Source: Cytobacillus depressus
GTDB lineage: Bacteria; Bacillota; Bacilli; Bacillales; Cytobacillaceae
Assembly: GCF_008923245.1 (NCBI RefSeq)
Contig: NZ_WBOS01000004.1
Coordinates: forward strand, 310,001 to 374,000
Length of the DNA: 64,000 nucleotides
Reading direction: 5' to 3'
The position numbers and the translations under genes are program-made. This document shows positions 8,467-15,613 of this stretch, piece after piece; position 1 is the first letter of the stretch, and every line of letters starts with the position of its first letter. The notes under the pieces are model-generated. The model ran no database searches and had not been told where the DNA came from. It saw only the letters and a program-made list of their open reading frames with translations.

Positions 8467-9174
8467 ATGGCTCCGGTCCTTAGTACGCTTGAAGGAGTCG
8501 TGATAAAAGGCAAGCAGTTGGGGAGAACGATTGGATTCCCGACCGCCAATCTATCTTTGACCTCTCCGACTCCCCTACTTAAACTTGGGGTTTATGGCGT
8601 ATCGGTTACTCTTTCTGCTAAGCAATTTTACGGCATCATGAATATTGGCATAAGGCCGACTTTTCATGATCATAGCCAGATCAGTTATGAAGTTCACCTG
8701 TTTGATTTTAATCAGGACATTTATCATGAACGATTGACAGTCGATCTTCACTTTTTTGTAAGGAAAGAGATTTCTTTTCCGGATAAGGATGAATTGGTTC
8801 AGCAAATCTGTCGGGATGTAGAACTTGTTCGAAACAGATTCGCTTTGCTGGGAATGAAGAAATCTTCTCAACCTATTTTTTGCCGGGAACCTAGGGGGAT
8901 TCCTAATCAAGATGAAATCCCTCATTTGCCTGATTTGTCTTTCGTGCAGTTATGTGAAGAGGAATTTGGCGTCAATCGCGGGGTATATAATGTCATTGAC
9001 TCTTGGTTTTATCATAAGGGAAGTGTGGATATCCTGGAGCGGCGGAACAAAATTATTCATTTCCTCCTCTATATGCATCATTCCAAGGAGATTAAATCGA
9101 ATGGCCGAATGAAAATCGGCAAGAATGGATTGTCCACGATGTTTGATGAATTCTTGAATTATATAAGTATATAA
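8467..9174 (+). CDS. ribR: RibR-like monofunctional flavokinase with C-terminal regulatory domain
   Basis: Residues 1-120 are a riboflavin kinase domain like the C half of RibF: VVIKGKQLGRTIGFPTANL, GVYGV, IMNIGIRPTF and YEVHLFDF. There is no FAD-synthetase domain. The last ~105 residues form a separate unrecognised domain. Length (235) and layout match B. subtilis RibR (about 230 residues), in which a flavokinase is joined to a part that acts on FMN riboswitches. The start is set at ATG 8467, six bases after AAAGGAGG; an upstream in-frame ATG at 8347 would add 40 basic residues but has only a GGGGTGGG site. In B. subtilis ribR also sits beside an FMN-dependent monooxygenase gene, as here. 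Confidence 0.75.
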   Translation: MAPVLSTLEGVVIKGKQLGRTIGFPTANLSLTSPTPLLKLGVYGVSVTLSAKQFYGIMNIGIRPTFHDHSQISYEVHLFDFNQDIYHERLTVDLHFFVRKEISFPDKDELVQQICRDVELVRNRFALLGMKKSSQPIFCREPRGIPNQDEIPHLPDLSFVQLCEEEFGVNRGVYNVIDSWFYHKGSVDILERRNKIIHFLLYMHHSKEIKSNGRMKIGKNGLSTMFDEFLNYISI

Positions 9175-9303
9175 AAAAATATTGAGAGTATTGCTGTAAT
9201 CATGATGCTGCCAATTGTTTCTCCCAAAATTGAGTGGAGGGAAACTTTAAAGCGTGTAGGTAGTATGTGGTAATTCTCTCAAGAAGCCATGATTTAAAAT
9301 TGG

Positions 9304-9417
9304 GGTGGGGGACGTCTTTTTAGTTTATTATTGTTAATTCCTATTTGGGATATCCATCATAAAGGATTTGTCCTTATTTTAGCTGCTGGCTTTGTTGGGG
9401 GACATGGTACGCGCTGA
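9304..9417 (+). pseudogene. Fragment resembling a Na+/glutamate symporter (GltS type)
   Basis: An open segment without a start encodes about 37 residues, rich in Leu/Ile/Gly and ending GFVGGHGTR before a stop. The GGHGT motif is typical of GltS symporters. The frame breaks exactly where the enoyl-CoA hydratase remnant begins, so the junction looks like a deletion fusion. Confidence 0.4.
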
Positions 9418-9622
9418 AACGATGGCCAAAAAAATGGCGGGACTTTCCTTACAAGCTTTAAGCCGAATCAAGAAAGCAGTAAATGAAGGGGCAGAAAAAC
9501 CCTTTGACACTGCAATTGATCTTGAAGTCGATCTATTCGGGGACATATTTTCTACAGATAATGTTAGATAAGGGGTAGAAGCATTTATAGAAAAGAGGAC
9601 CGCAAGATTTACTCATAGGTAA
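9413..9622 (+). pseudogene. Enoyl-CoA hydratase C-terminal remnant
   Basis: The frame from 9413 translates to the characteristic C-terminus of enoyl-CoA hydratase/isomerase: LSLQALSRIKKAVNEG, then FSTDNVR, a TAA stop at 9569-9571, and GVEAFIEKRTARFTHR continuing in the same frame to a second stop at 9620. Intact homologues normally have Glu before GVEAF, so a GAA-to-TAA change would explain the stop. The catalytic N-terminal two thirds are gone. A lost hydratase fits a beta-oxidation-like step once present in this catabolic block. Confidence 0.7.
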
Positions 9623-9648
9623 AATATAGGAAGGACAGGTGATATTAT

Positions 9649-10149
9649 ATGAAAGAAATCATTGATAAGGTTAGTGTATTTAAGCAAATTATGGGTTTAT
9701 ATCCAACGGGAGTTACGATTGTAACTACGATGGATGAACATGGAACTCCAGCTGGGCTTACGGTAAATTCTTTTGCCTCTGTATCTCTTGATCCTCTTAT
9801 CGTGCTTTGGAGTATTGATAAAAGGGCATCTTCATTAGATAAATTTATTAAAGCAAAAAACTTTGCTGTACACACATTATCTTCAGATCAGGCAGATGCT
9901 TGTTGGGCATTTGCTGGTAAAGAACCGGATCGTTTTTCAAAGGTTAATTGGAAGACTTCTGAGCATGGATTGCCTATTATTATAGATTCATTAGGAACAT
10001 TTGAGTGTAAAACCATTCAACAAATTGACGCAGGTGACCATGTAATCCTTTTAGGTGAAGTAATAGAACTAAACAAACAAGACAAGGCACCATTACTTTA
10101 TTTCAATAGAAATATAGGTCCGATTCCAGAAAATTGGCCGAATAAATAA
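9649..10149 (+). CDS. Flavin reductase domain protein (two-component monooxygenase reductase)
   Basis: This 166-residue protein has the flavin reductase-like fold of the HpaC/RutF family: YPTGVTIVTTMDEHGTPAGLTVNSF near the N-terminus, then SLDPLIVLWSIDKRASS, FAVHTLSSDQ, and GDHVILLGEV near the C-terminus. The family reduces FMN or FAD with NAD(P)H and feeds it to a partner oxygenase. The luciferase-like monooxygenase at 5760 is the obvious partner candidate. It probably forms an operon with the FMN reductase 60 bases downstream. Confidence 0.88.
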   Translation: MKEIIDKVSVFKQIMGLYPTGVTIVTTMDEHGTPAGLTVNSFASVSLDPLIVLWSIDKRASSLDKFIKAKNFAVHTLSSDQADACWAFAGKEPDRFSKVNWKTSEHGLPIIIDSLGTFECKTIQQIDAGDHVILLGEVIELNKQDKAPLLYFNRNIGPIPENWPNK

Positions 10150-10209
10150 TGAATTTCTAATTTTTTATGAGCCGGGGCTTCAAATAATTCTAAATGGGAG
10201 CAGTGAATT

Positions 10210-10773
10210 ATGAAAATATTAGGGATTTCGGGAACGCTTACTGGATCGAAAACATTAATAGTAATAAATAAAGTAATGGATAAAATAAGGGAAATTTTAC
10301 CTGAAGCCGAAGTAGAAGTGTTAGACCTAAAGCAGTACAATGTTCAGTTTTGTGATGGGCGTCCGCCATCAGATTATTCAGGAGATACCCGGAAGGTAAT
10401 TGATATGATTACATCTGCTGACAGTTACATCTTTGGGACTCCTATATTTCAAGGATCATTTACTGGTGCATTAAAAAATTTAATCGATTTGGTTCCTCCA
10501 TCTGAATTTAGCAATAAAGTAATAGGCTTTGTTGCTACAGGTGGAAACAATCAACATTACCTTGTAATTGAAAATCAATTAAAACCTATTGCAGGTTATT
10601 TAAATGCCTATGTTGCACCTAGTTTTGTTTTCGCACATACTGGTCATTTTAATACTCAGAATGAAATTGCAGATTCAGAATTACTGAAAAAAATTGAAAT
10701 GTTTTCTCATCAATTCGCATTTATGCATGCTAATTTAATAAAGCAAAATATGAAAACTGTTGATAGTTTGTAA
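10210..10773 (+). CDS. NADPH-dependent FMN reductase (SsuE-like flavodoxin fold)
   Basis: This 187-residue flavodoxin-fold protein starts with ILGISGTLTGSKT, the phosphate-binding loop of NADPH-dependent FMN reductases, and has the IFGTPIFQGSFTGALKNLIDL segment that lines FMN. It likely supplies reduced FMN to the monooxygenase system and belongs functionally with the reductase at 9649. It has a GGGAGCAG ribosome site. A strong terminator lies downstream at 10922. Confidence 0.87.
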   Translation: MKILGISGTLTGSKTLIVINKVMDKIREILPEAEVEVLDLKQYNVQFCDGRPPSDYSGDTRKVIDMITSADSYIFGTPIFQGSFTGALKNLIDLVPPSEFSNKVIGFVATGGNNQHYLVIENQLKPIAGYLNAYVAPSFVFAHTGHFNTQNEIADSELLKKIEMFSHQFAFMHANLIKQNMKTVDSL

Positions 10774-10921
10774 TTTGCCATCAGTCATACATCCGATTAT
10801 CTGAAGTTTTTGAATGGTAGGATTGGTTGGAGTTAGTACTTAGGTAAATTATTGTGTTCTACAGCAATGATGATTAATAGATTTATATTACTATAAAATG
10901 TGAAACCGAATATCATAGAGT

Positions 10922-10970
10922 AAAGATCAGTCTGCAGATACGTAAAGGAGTGCGGACTGATCTTTTTAAG
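10922..10970. terminator. Strong intrinsic terminator
   Basis: AAAGATCAGTC pairs with GACTGATCTTT around a 22-base loop and is followed by TT on the plus strand. It separates the flavin reductase genes from the convergent minus-strand operon. Confidence 0.85.
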
Positions 10971-11015
10971 TTGATTATTAATAAATACTACAGTCCTAGA
11001 GACTGACCCTAAAAA

Positions 11016-11357
11016 CTAAATAGTAAAGCTCCCTTTAGCAATAATTTTCTCGTTACTCTTGCACTCGAACCGGTACTCATCTTCTGCGCGCTTTACATCA
11101 ATGGTTACTTTATCGCTAATATAAACTGGAGAGACAAAAGAAATTTCATAATGCTTTGGTATATGATACGGCAGGAGAAAATCCTGTGATAGTACGCTCC
11201 ATATCTTCGCCATTGTTAGCATGCCGTGTGCCACCTTGTTACTAAATCCTTGACGGTTTGCTTCTGCCAAATCTAGATGAATCGGATTATCGTCACCCGA
11301 CAGCTTCGCATATTGTTCTATATCTCTATCAGTTATTTGAAAAGTAATGCTTTTCAT
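11016..11357 (-). CDS. MaoC-like hotdog-fold dehydratase subunit
   Basis: This 113-residue protein carries the R-hydratase signature: DIEQYAKLSGDDNPIHLD followed by VAHGMLTMA, with the Asp and His of the hydratase-2 motif. It should hydrate or dehydrate an acyl-CoA. The start is the ATG at 11357 with CAGGTGG six bases upstream; the stop of the preceding gene overlaps it (ATGA). It and the upstream 131-residue gene probably form a two-subunit enzyme equivalent to fused MaoC/FAS1-like dehydratases. Confidence 0.85.
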   Translation of the reverse strand: MKSITFQITDRDIEQYAKLSGDDNPIHLDLAEANRQGFSNKVAHGMLTMAKIWSVLSQDFLLPYHIPKHYEISFVSPVYISDKVTIDVKRAEDEYRFECKSNEKIIAKGSFTI

Positions 11358-11749
11358 ATTAAACCACCTGTAATCAACTGGGAAGTTCCTTTGAAACAAA
11401 GGATTCGATCTTGGTCATATAGGTAAAGCGATTGTTGAATAAAAGTAAATTGTTTTCGTTGATATTGATCTTCTAGTTTCACAAATGCGTGATAGGTTTG
11501 ATTGATGTACATTGTGTGATAATTGGTGCAATGTTGCTTTCGATGGATCACCGGATGCTGCAGCTGCCATGGTGTCTTAATCCGTTTATACGCGATCATC
11601 GGCATGGTTGGAGGGAGCGGGATCGATTGAAACCCATTTGTTTTTGCCGTCTTTATGCTTTGATAAATCGGATTTTGATCTCCGAGCAATTGAACAAATT
11701 GTTGCACCTCTTCCATATTAAAAATGATATCTGCTTCCTCAGATTTCAT
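11354..11749 (-). CDS. FAS1-like (MaoC N-terminal type) dehydratase domain protein
   Basis: This 131-residue protein begins with a hotdog-fold element (FNMEEVQQFVQLLGDQNPIY) and has LPPTMPMIAY, the pattern of the non-catalytic half of MaoC-type dehydratases. The strands after that contain CTNYHTMYINQ. It overlaps the thiolase stop by ATGA at one end and the catalytic MaoC gene by ATGA at the other, so the three are translationally coupled. It likely pairs with the 11016-11357 product. Confidence 0.75.
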   Translation of the reverse strand: MKSEEADIIFNMEEVQQFVQLLGDQNPIYQSIKTAKTNGFQSIPLPPTMPMIAYKRIKTPWQLQHPVIHRKQHCTNYHTMYINQTYHAFVKLEDQYQRKQFTFIQQSLYLYDQDRILCFKGTSQLITGGLI

Positions 11750-12843
11750 GATATCACCTCAAATAGTACTGCTACGCCTATCCCGCCGCCGCTTCCAATG
11801 GCTGCTAGTACATAATTAATATTATTTCTCCTTTGTACTTCATAGAAAAGCCGAGTAACCAAGATAGCCCCAGAGGCAGCATAAGGATGTCCAAAAGATA
11901 ATGCCCCGCCACAAACGTTAAGCTTTTCATATGGAATAGAGAGCTCCATGGCACATGCTACAATTTTAGAAGAAAATGCTTCATTTATTTCAATTAAATC
12001 GACATCTTCGATAGTCAGATTATTTCCCTCTAATAGGGCCTGAATGGCTGGAACCGGCGCAAACCCAGGAAAATGAGGATGGACACCTGTCACTTTACTA
12101 TCAACAAATCGCAAAATTGGCTTCATGCCCAGTTGATTTGCTGTATCTTCTTCCATCACCAAAACGGCAGCAGCTCCATCGTGGATCCCACAGCTGTTTG
12201 CGGCTGTTACCGTACCATTTTCATTTTTAAAAATCGGCCTTGCTCGTCTTAAAAGAGCTTCGATGTTCCTTTTCCTAGAAAACTCTTCATCAAAATGAAC
12301 ATCACTAAACGGAATGATTTCTTCTTTTATTAACCCTTTATGAAAAGAATCCCAGCTCCGTTCATAACTAAGACGTGCATATTCATCCTGCATGTTCCTA
12401 GAAATTCTACATTTTTCTGCTACATATTCAGCGGCAACTCCCATATCAGGATCGCCAATTTGATCAGGAGCAAATCGGGCTCTTGAAGGAAAAGGAGAAG
12501 TACTTGTACTTTCCACACCACCAGCAATGTAGCAGTGACCAGCTCCACCTTGAATGAAATAACTGGCCATTCTTATTGCCTCAAGTCCTGCACTGCATTG
12601 CCGATCAATGGTTATACCAGGAATAGGGAGAGGAAGCCCGGCTTCTAAAACAGACACCCGAGCTATATTGCCGCCTGGTCCAACCACATTGCCAATAATG
12701 ATGTCATCTAACATTTCCTCGACCCCATTCGCTAATTGCTTAAGGAGCGGTGCTGCCAAATGCTGTGGCTGAAGCTCCCGTAATGCTCCATTTACTTTTC
12801 CAATCGGGGTTCGTTTCGCATTTACGATGACAGCTCGTTTAAT
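11746..12843 (-). CDS. yhfS: Thiolase (acetyl-CoA acyltransferase, YhfS-like), probable AUU start
   Basis: The nucleophile Cys83 lies in RQCSAGLEAI and the catalytic His in GHPYAASGA. The third conserved residue, the Cys of CxGGGxG near the C-terminus, is replaced (IGSGGGIGVA). The first ATG/GTG/TTG (a TTG at 12759) would cut off the conserved N-terminal strand VIVNAKRTPIGK, which is encoded upstream in frame. The only codon that can start the whole domain is ATT at 12841-12843, five to six bases after AAGGTGA and overlapping the ligase stop. That gives 365 residues. Order with ligase and bioY matches B. subtilis yhfU-yhfT-yhfS. Confidence 0.8.
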   Translation of the reverse strand: MKRAVIVNAKRTPIGKVNGALRELQPQHLAAPLLKQLANGVEEMLDDIIIGNVVGPGGNIARVSVLEAGLPLPIPGITIDRQCSAGLEAIRMASYFIQGGAGHCYIAGGVESTSTSPFPSRARFAPDQIGDPDMGVAAEYVAEKCRISRNMQDEYARLSYERSWDSFHKGLIKEEIIPFSDVHFDEEFSRKRNIEALLRRARPIFKNENGTVTAANSCGIHDGAAAVLVMEEDTANQLGMKPILRFVDSKVTGVHPHFPGFAPVPAIQALLEGNNLTIEDVDLIEINEAFSSKIVACAMELSIPYEKLNVCGGALSFGHPYAASGAILVTRLFYEVQRRNNINYVLAAIGSGGGIGVAVLFEVIS

Positions 12844-14299
12844 GACTATTCACCTTCTTTTCTATTATTTCTTTTAATTGAGAACGTGCAATTTTCCCGC
12901 TCGTTGTATATGGTACTTGATCGATTAAATACCATTTTCGAGGAATTTTATAGGAAGATAGATGAAGCTTGCATAATTTTTTTAACTCCATAGTGTCCGC
13001 CGTTCCTTTTATGACCGCGGTGACAATTTGCCCCCAGTATTCATCAGATATTCCAATAACAGCCACTTCCTCTACATTCGGGTGTAAGGAAATCACTTTT
13101 TCAATCTCTTCCGGAAAAATATTAATCGCACCATATAAGATCATATTATTTTCCCGGCCAGTAATATAGACGAATCCGTCTTCATCTAAATAGCCCATAT
13201 CGTTAACAGATGCCCACCCATCCTCATCTTGAATAGATTGAATCCTTCGAGTCTCAGGATTAAGATAACCTGAGAAAAACAATTTACTTCTGACGTATAT
13301 TTTTCCAGTTTCATAGGGTTTGGCGATCCTATTGTTAGCTTGACGTATTTGGATTTCTACACCAAAACAAGGCCTGCCGACTGAGTCAGCTTTACGCTTG
13401 CTGTCATCATCAGATAAAACGGATATAAAGCTAAGCTCACTTGCTCCATAGAATTCGAACATCTTTAAATTTGGGAACATGTCACGAATTTGAAGTTTTG
13501 AATTCTCTGCCCATTTTGCTCCAGAAGAAATGATTTTGAACGATTTCTCTATTCTTTTCTCTATATTAAGAAGGGATTCGACCATTGTAGGCACAACATA
13601 AACAGTCGATATTTTTTGTGTCTGCAAGATGCTTAACGTCTGAATAGGGGAGAATTTCTCAAGTAAATAAACCGTTCCACCTAAAGCTAATGTACTGATT
13701 GCCCCATACAGAAAATGAGAATGGACCAATGCACCTGGAATGAGAACATGCTCATTTTCATCCATACGGAAATCGTAACGATTGCATGCAAAGCTAGCCA
13801 CCCATGACTCATGAGAGCGGACAAACGCTTTTGGATCCCCGGTCGTTCCAGACGTGAAGCCCATATAAAATTGCGGATTTTCTTCATTTGTTGGAACTTT
13901 TGTAGAATTTGATTGTTTTATTTCTTTCAGACAATCATCCCAAACTTGGACATTGGGATGGTTTATTCGGTGAGATAAATCTTTATTTGTAATGATAATT
14001 GAAGGATTAGCAAGCTTCAGACGTTTATCTAAATCGGCACCGTTCCACTTTAAATCCAATGGCAAAGACGTCCATCCTGCCATCGAAGCACCAGCGAAAA
14101 GCTGCAGCAAAGGAATACCGTTTGGCAAAAGGAGTGCAATGATTTTATTTGGTGATTGCTGAGAATGCAGCCAATTCGCTGTTTTACTAATCATTTCATT
14201 CCATTCTTTATAGCTTATTTTCCAGCCATTTGTGTAAACAGCCATTTTTTCAGGGAAATCGGCAGCATGCTTTTTATAAGAATCAGTAATATTAGTCAA
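12839..14299 (-). CDS. yhfT: Acyl-CoA ligase (AMP-binding family, YhfT-like)
   Basis: This 486-residue adenylate-forming enzyme has the P-loop motif FTSGTTGDPKAF, the A5-like YGASE, and the C-terminal MGYLDEDGFVYITGRENNMI hinge region; the lysine in TTSGKIARSQL is the A10 lysine. It should activate a fatty or other carboxylic acid to its CoA thioester. The start is TTG 14299, behind AAGGAGAA. It ends inside the thiolase start, so the two are coupled. The acid it prefers is unknown; length is at the short end for acyl-CoA synthetases. Confidence 0.88.
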   Translation of the reverse strand: MTNITDSYKKHAADFPEKMAVYTNGWKISYKEWNEMISKTANWLHSQQSPNKIIALLLPNGIPLLQLFAGASMAGWTSLPLDLKWNGADLDKRLKLANPSIIITNKDLSHRINHPNVQVWDDCLKEIKQSNSTKVPTNEENPQFYMGFTSGTTGDPKAFVRSHESWVASFACNRYDFRMDENEHVLIPGALVHSHFLYGAISTLALGGTVYLLEKFSPIQTLSILQTQKISTVYVVPTMVESLLNIEKRIEKSFKIISSGAKWAENSKLQIRDMFPNLKMFEFYGASELSFISVLSDDDSKRKADSVGRPCFGVEIQIRQANNRIAKPYETGKIYVRSKLFFSGYLNPETRRIQSIQDEDGWASVNDMGYLDEDGFVYITGRENNMILYGAINIFPEEIEKVISLHPNVEEVAVIGISDEYWGQIVTAVIKGTADTMELKKLCKLHLSSYKIPRKWYLIDQVPYTTSGKIARSQLKEIIEKKVNSH

Positions 14300-14366
14300 A
14301 AGGATTCTCCTTCCAATAAACGAATATATTTTTTTGCAATTTATCGCAGTTTAAAGGACATTGAAT

Positions 14367-14386
14367 TCTACTTTGTACAAAGTAGA
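14367..14386. promoter_or_regulatory. Perfect 20-bp palindrome between bioY and the ligase gene
   Basis: TCTACTTTGTACAAAGTAGA reads identically on both strands and lies about 70 bases before the ligase start codon. Length and symmetry fit a TetR- or MarR-like operator. It is not the BirA box and I cannot assign a regulator. Confidence 0.5.
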
Positions 14387-14431
14387 GTTGAATTGCATAT
14401 TACTGTCCTTTTCTAAGTAAAATGAGACACA

Positions 14432-14995
14432 TTAGAATGTCTCTGAGATTTTAGATATTTTTTGAGAAAAGAATGAATGCTTTCTAAGTCTGTATACGAG
14501 AAGGGAAGCTAATACGGCTTTAATAGTATCTCCTGGAATATATACTAGACTTAGGCCTACTGCTTCAGGAATTGAAATGTTCATCATAAAAGCTTGAATA
14601 GGAATACCGATGAAATAAATTAAGAAAATACCGATAGTAAGATTGACAAGCAAAACATTGTGCAATTTTAAAGTTTTAAACTTTGATAATATGTAGCCTA
14701 AGCAAAAAGCAGTAATAGGCCATGAAAGTAAATAGCCTGCGCTTGGCCCAAAAAATACGCCAATTCCGCCTCTGCCGCCAGATAGAAGAGGAACCCCTAC
14801 AGCTACCAAAAGAAGGAACAACGTTTGACTAATAGCCCCAAGTCTAGCACCCAATACACCTCCGGCAAGAAGGACACCAAGTGTTTGTAATGTAATTGGA
14901 ACAGGTGTAAAAGATAAGAAAATTGGCGGAACGACTCCAAGTGCACCCATAATTGCAGCAAATAAAGCAACGAATGTGATTTCTTTAATTTTCAT
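14432..14995 (-). CDS. bioY: BioY family biotin transporter, substrate-binding membrane subunit
   Basis: This 187-residue membrane protein with about six transmembrane helices has the BioY pattern: VPPIFLSFTPVPITLQTLGVLL in the N half and GGRGGIGVFFGPSAGYLLSW in the middle. It takes up biotin, alone or with shared ECF components. ATG at 14995 has GGAGATATG upstream. A BirA box overlaps its promoter. It supplies the cofactor needed by the biotin-dependent carboxylase at 1-5485. In B. subtilis the orthologous position is yhfU. Confidence 0.92.
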   Translation of the reverse strand: MKIKEITFVALFAAIMGALGVVPPIFLSFTPVPITLQTLGVLLAGGVLGARLGAISQTLFLLLVAVGVPLLSGGRGGIGVFFGPSAGYLLSWPITAFCLGYILSKFKTLKLHNVLLVNLTIGIFLIYFIGIPIQAFMMNISIPEAVGLSLVYIPGDTIKAVLASLLVYRLRKHSFFSQKISKISETF

Positions 14996-15036
14996 AACAT
15001 ATCTCCATTTTTAAAGTAATTAGATTATTAATATTT

Positions 15037-15089
15037 ATTTTAATAGTTTTTTGATTTATATGTCAACCAATTCTTATTTTTGGTTAACA
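15037..15089 (-). promoter_or_regulatory. bioY promoter with BirA operator
   Basis: On the minus strand TGTTAACC (15089-15082), 13 bases, then GGTTGACA (15068-15061) form the inverted repeat typical of Gram-positive BirA boxes. The right arm contains the -35 TTGACA; 18 bases later TAAAAT (15042-15037) is a good -10. Biotinyl-AMP-loaded BirA would therefore repress bioY. Confidence 0.8.
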
Positions 15090-15390
15090 TATATCTTCGC
15101 AAACCGTCTATTAAATTATCAAAAGGAGCAGCTAAAAAGCTTTGGGAACTGCTTAATGTTAATCAAATTACTTATCCATGAAATCATACGCTTTAGCTAA
15201 TTGTTGAGGAATGTTGAATTTAGATTGTCCCAGGATCCTGAAAAAGAAGGGTTTTCTTCTGTACTTAGAGGGAATTAACAATACTTTACAATAGGAAGAG
15301 TTTAAAGTGAGATTTTACTAATAAGGAGAGCATTAATTTATTCTTCTTCTTTATTAAGTAATAATTTTGGTCGAATCTGCGTTTCTTATA

Positions 15391-15428
15391 TTTACACAAT
15401 ATTAACAAACATCTACATTCTCCCCACA
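15391..15428 (+). promoter_or_regulatory. Candidate PhoP box upstream of the ugp operon
   Basis: Four hexamers in direct repeat, TTTACA, TTAACA, TCTACA and CCCACA, start at 15391, 15402, 15412 and 15423 (spacing 11, 10, 11). The B. subtilis PhoP consensus is TT(A/C/T)A(C/T)A every 11 bases. It lies about 190 bases before the first ugp gene. The rest of 15090-15600 shows nothing I recognise. Confidence 0.55.
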
Positions 15429-15613
15429 TTTACTTAATGTTAGGGATGTACCATTTAATCATTGATATTAATAACAAACTATAGAAAGATAGGCTTTAAT
15501 CTTTTGAATCCCTTTTTTTTTATGGTTTTTTCATTTGATAAACTCGCTTAAAAATATAGTCTTAAAGCTTAGTTAAAGTGCTAAAAGGGTAGAGCGAAAG
15601 GGGAATATGTAGC

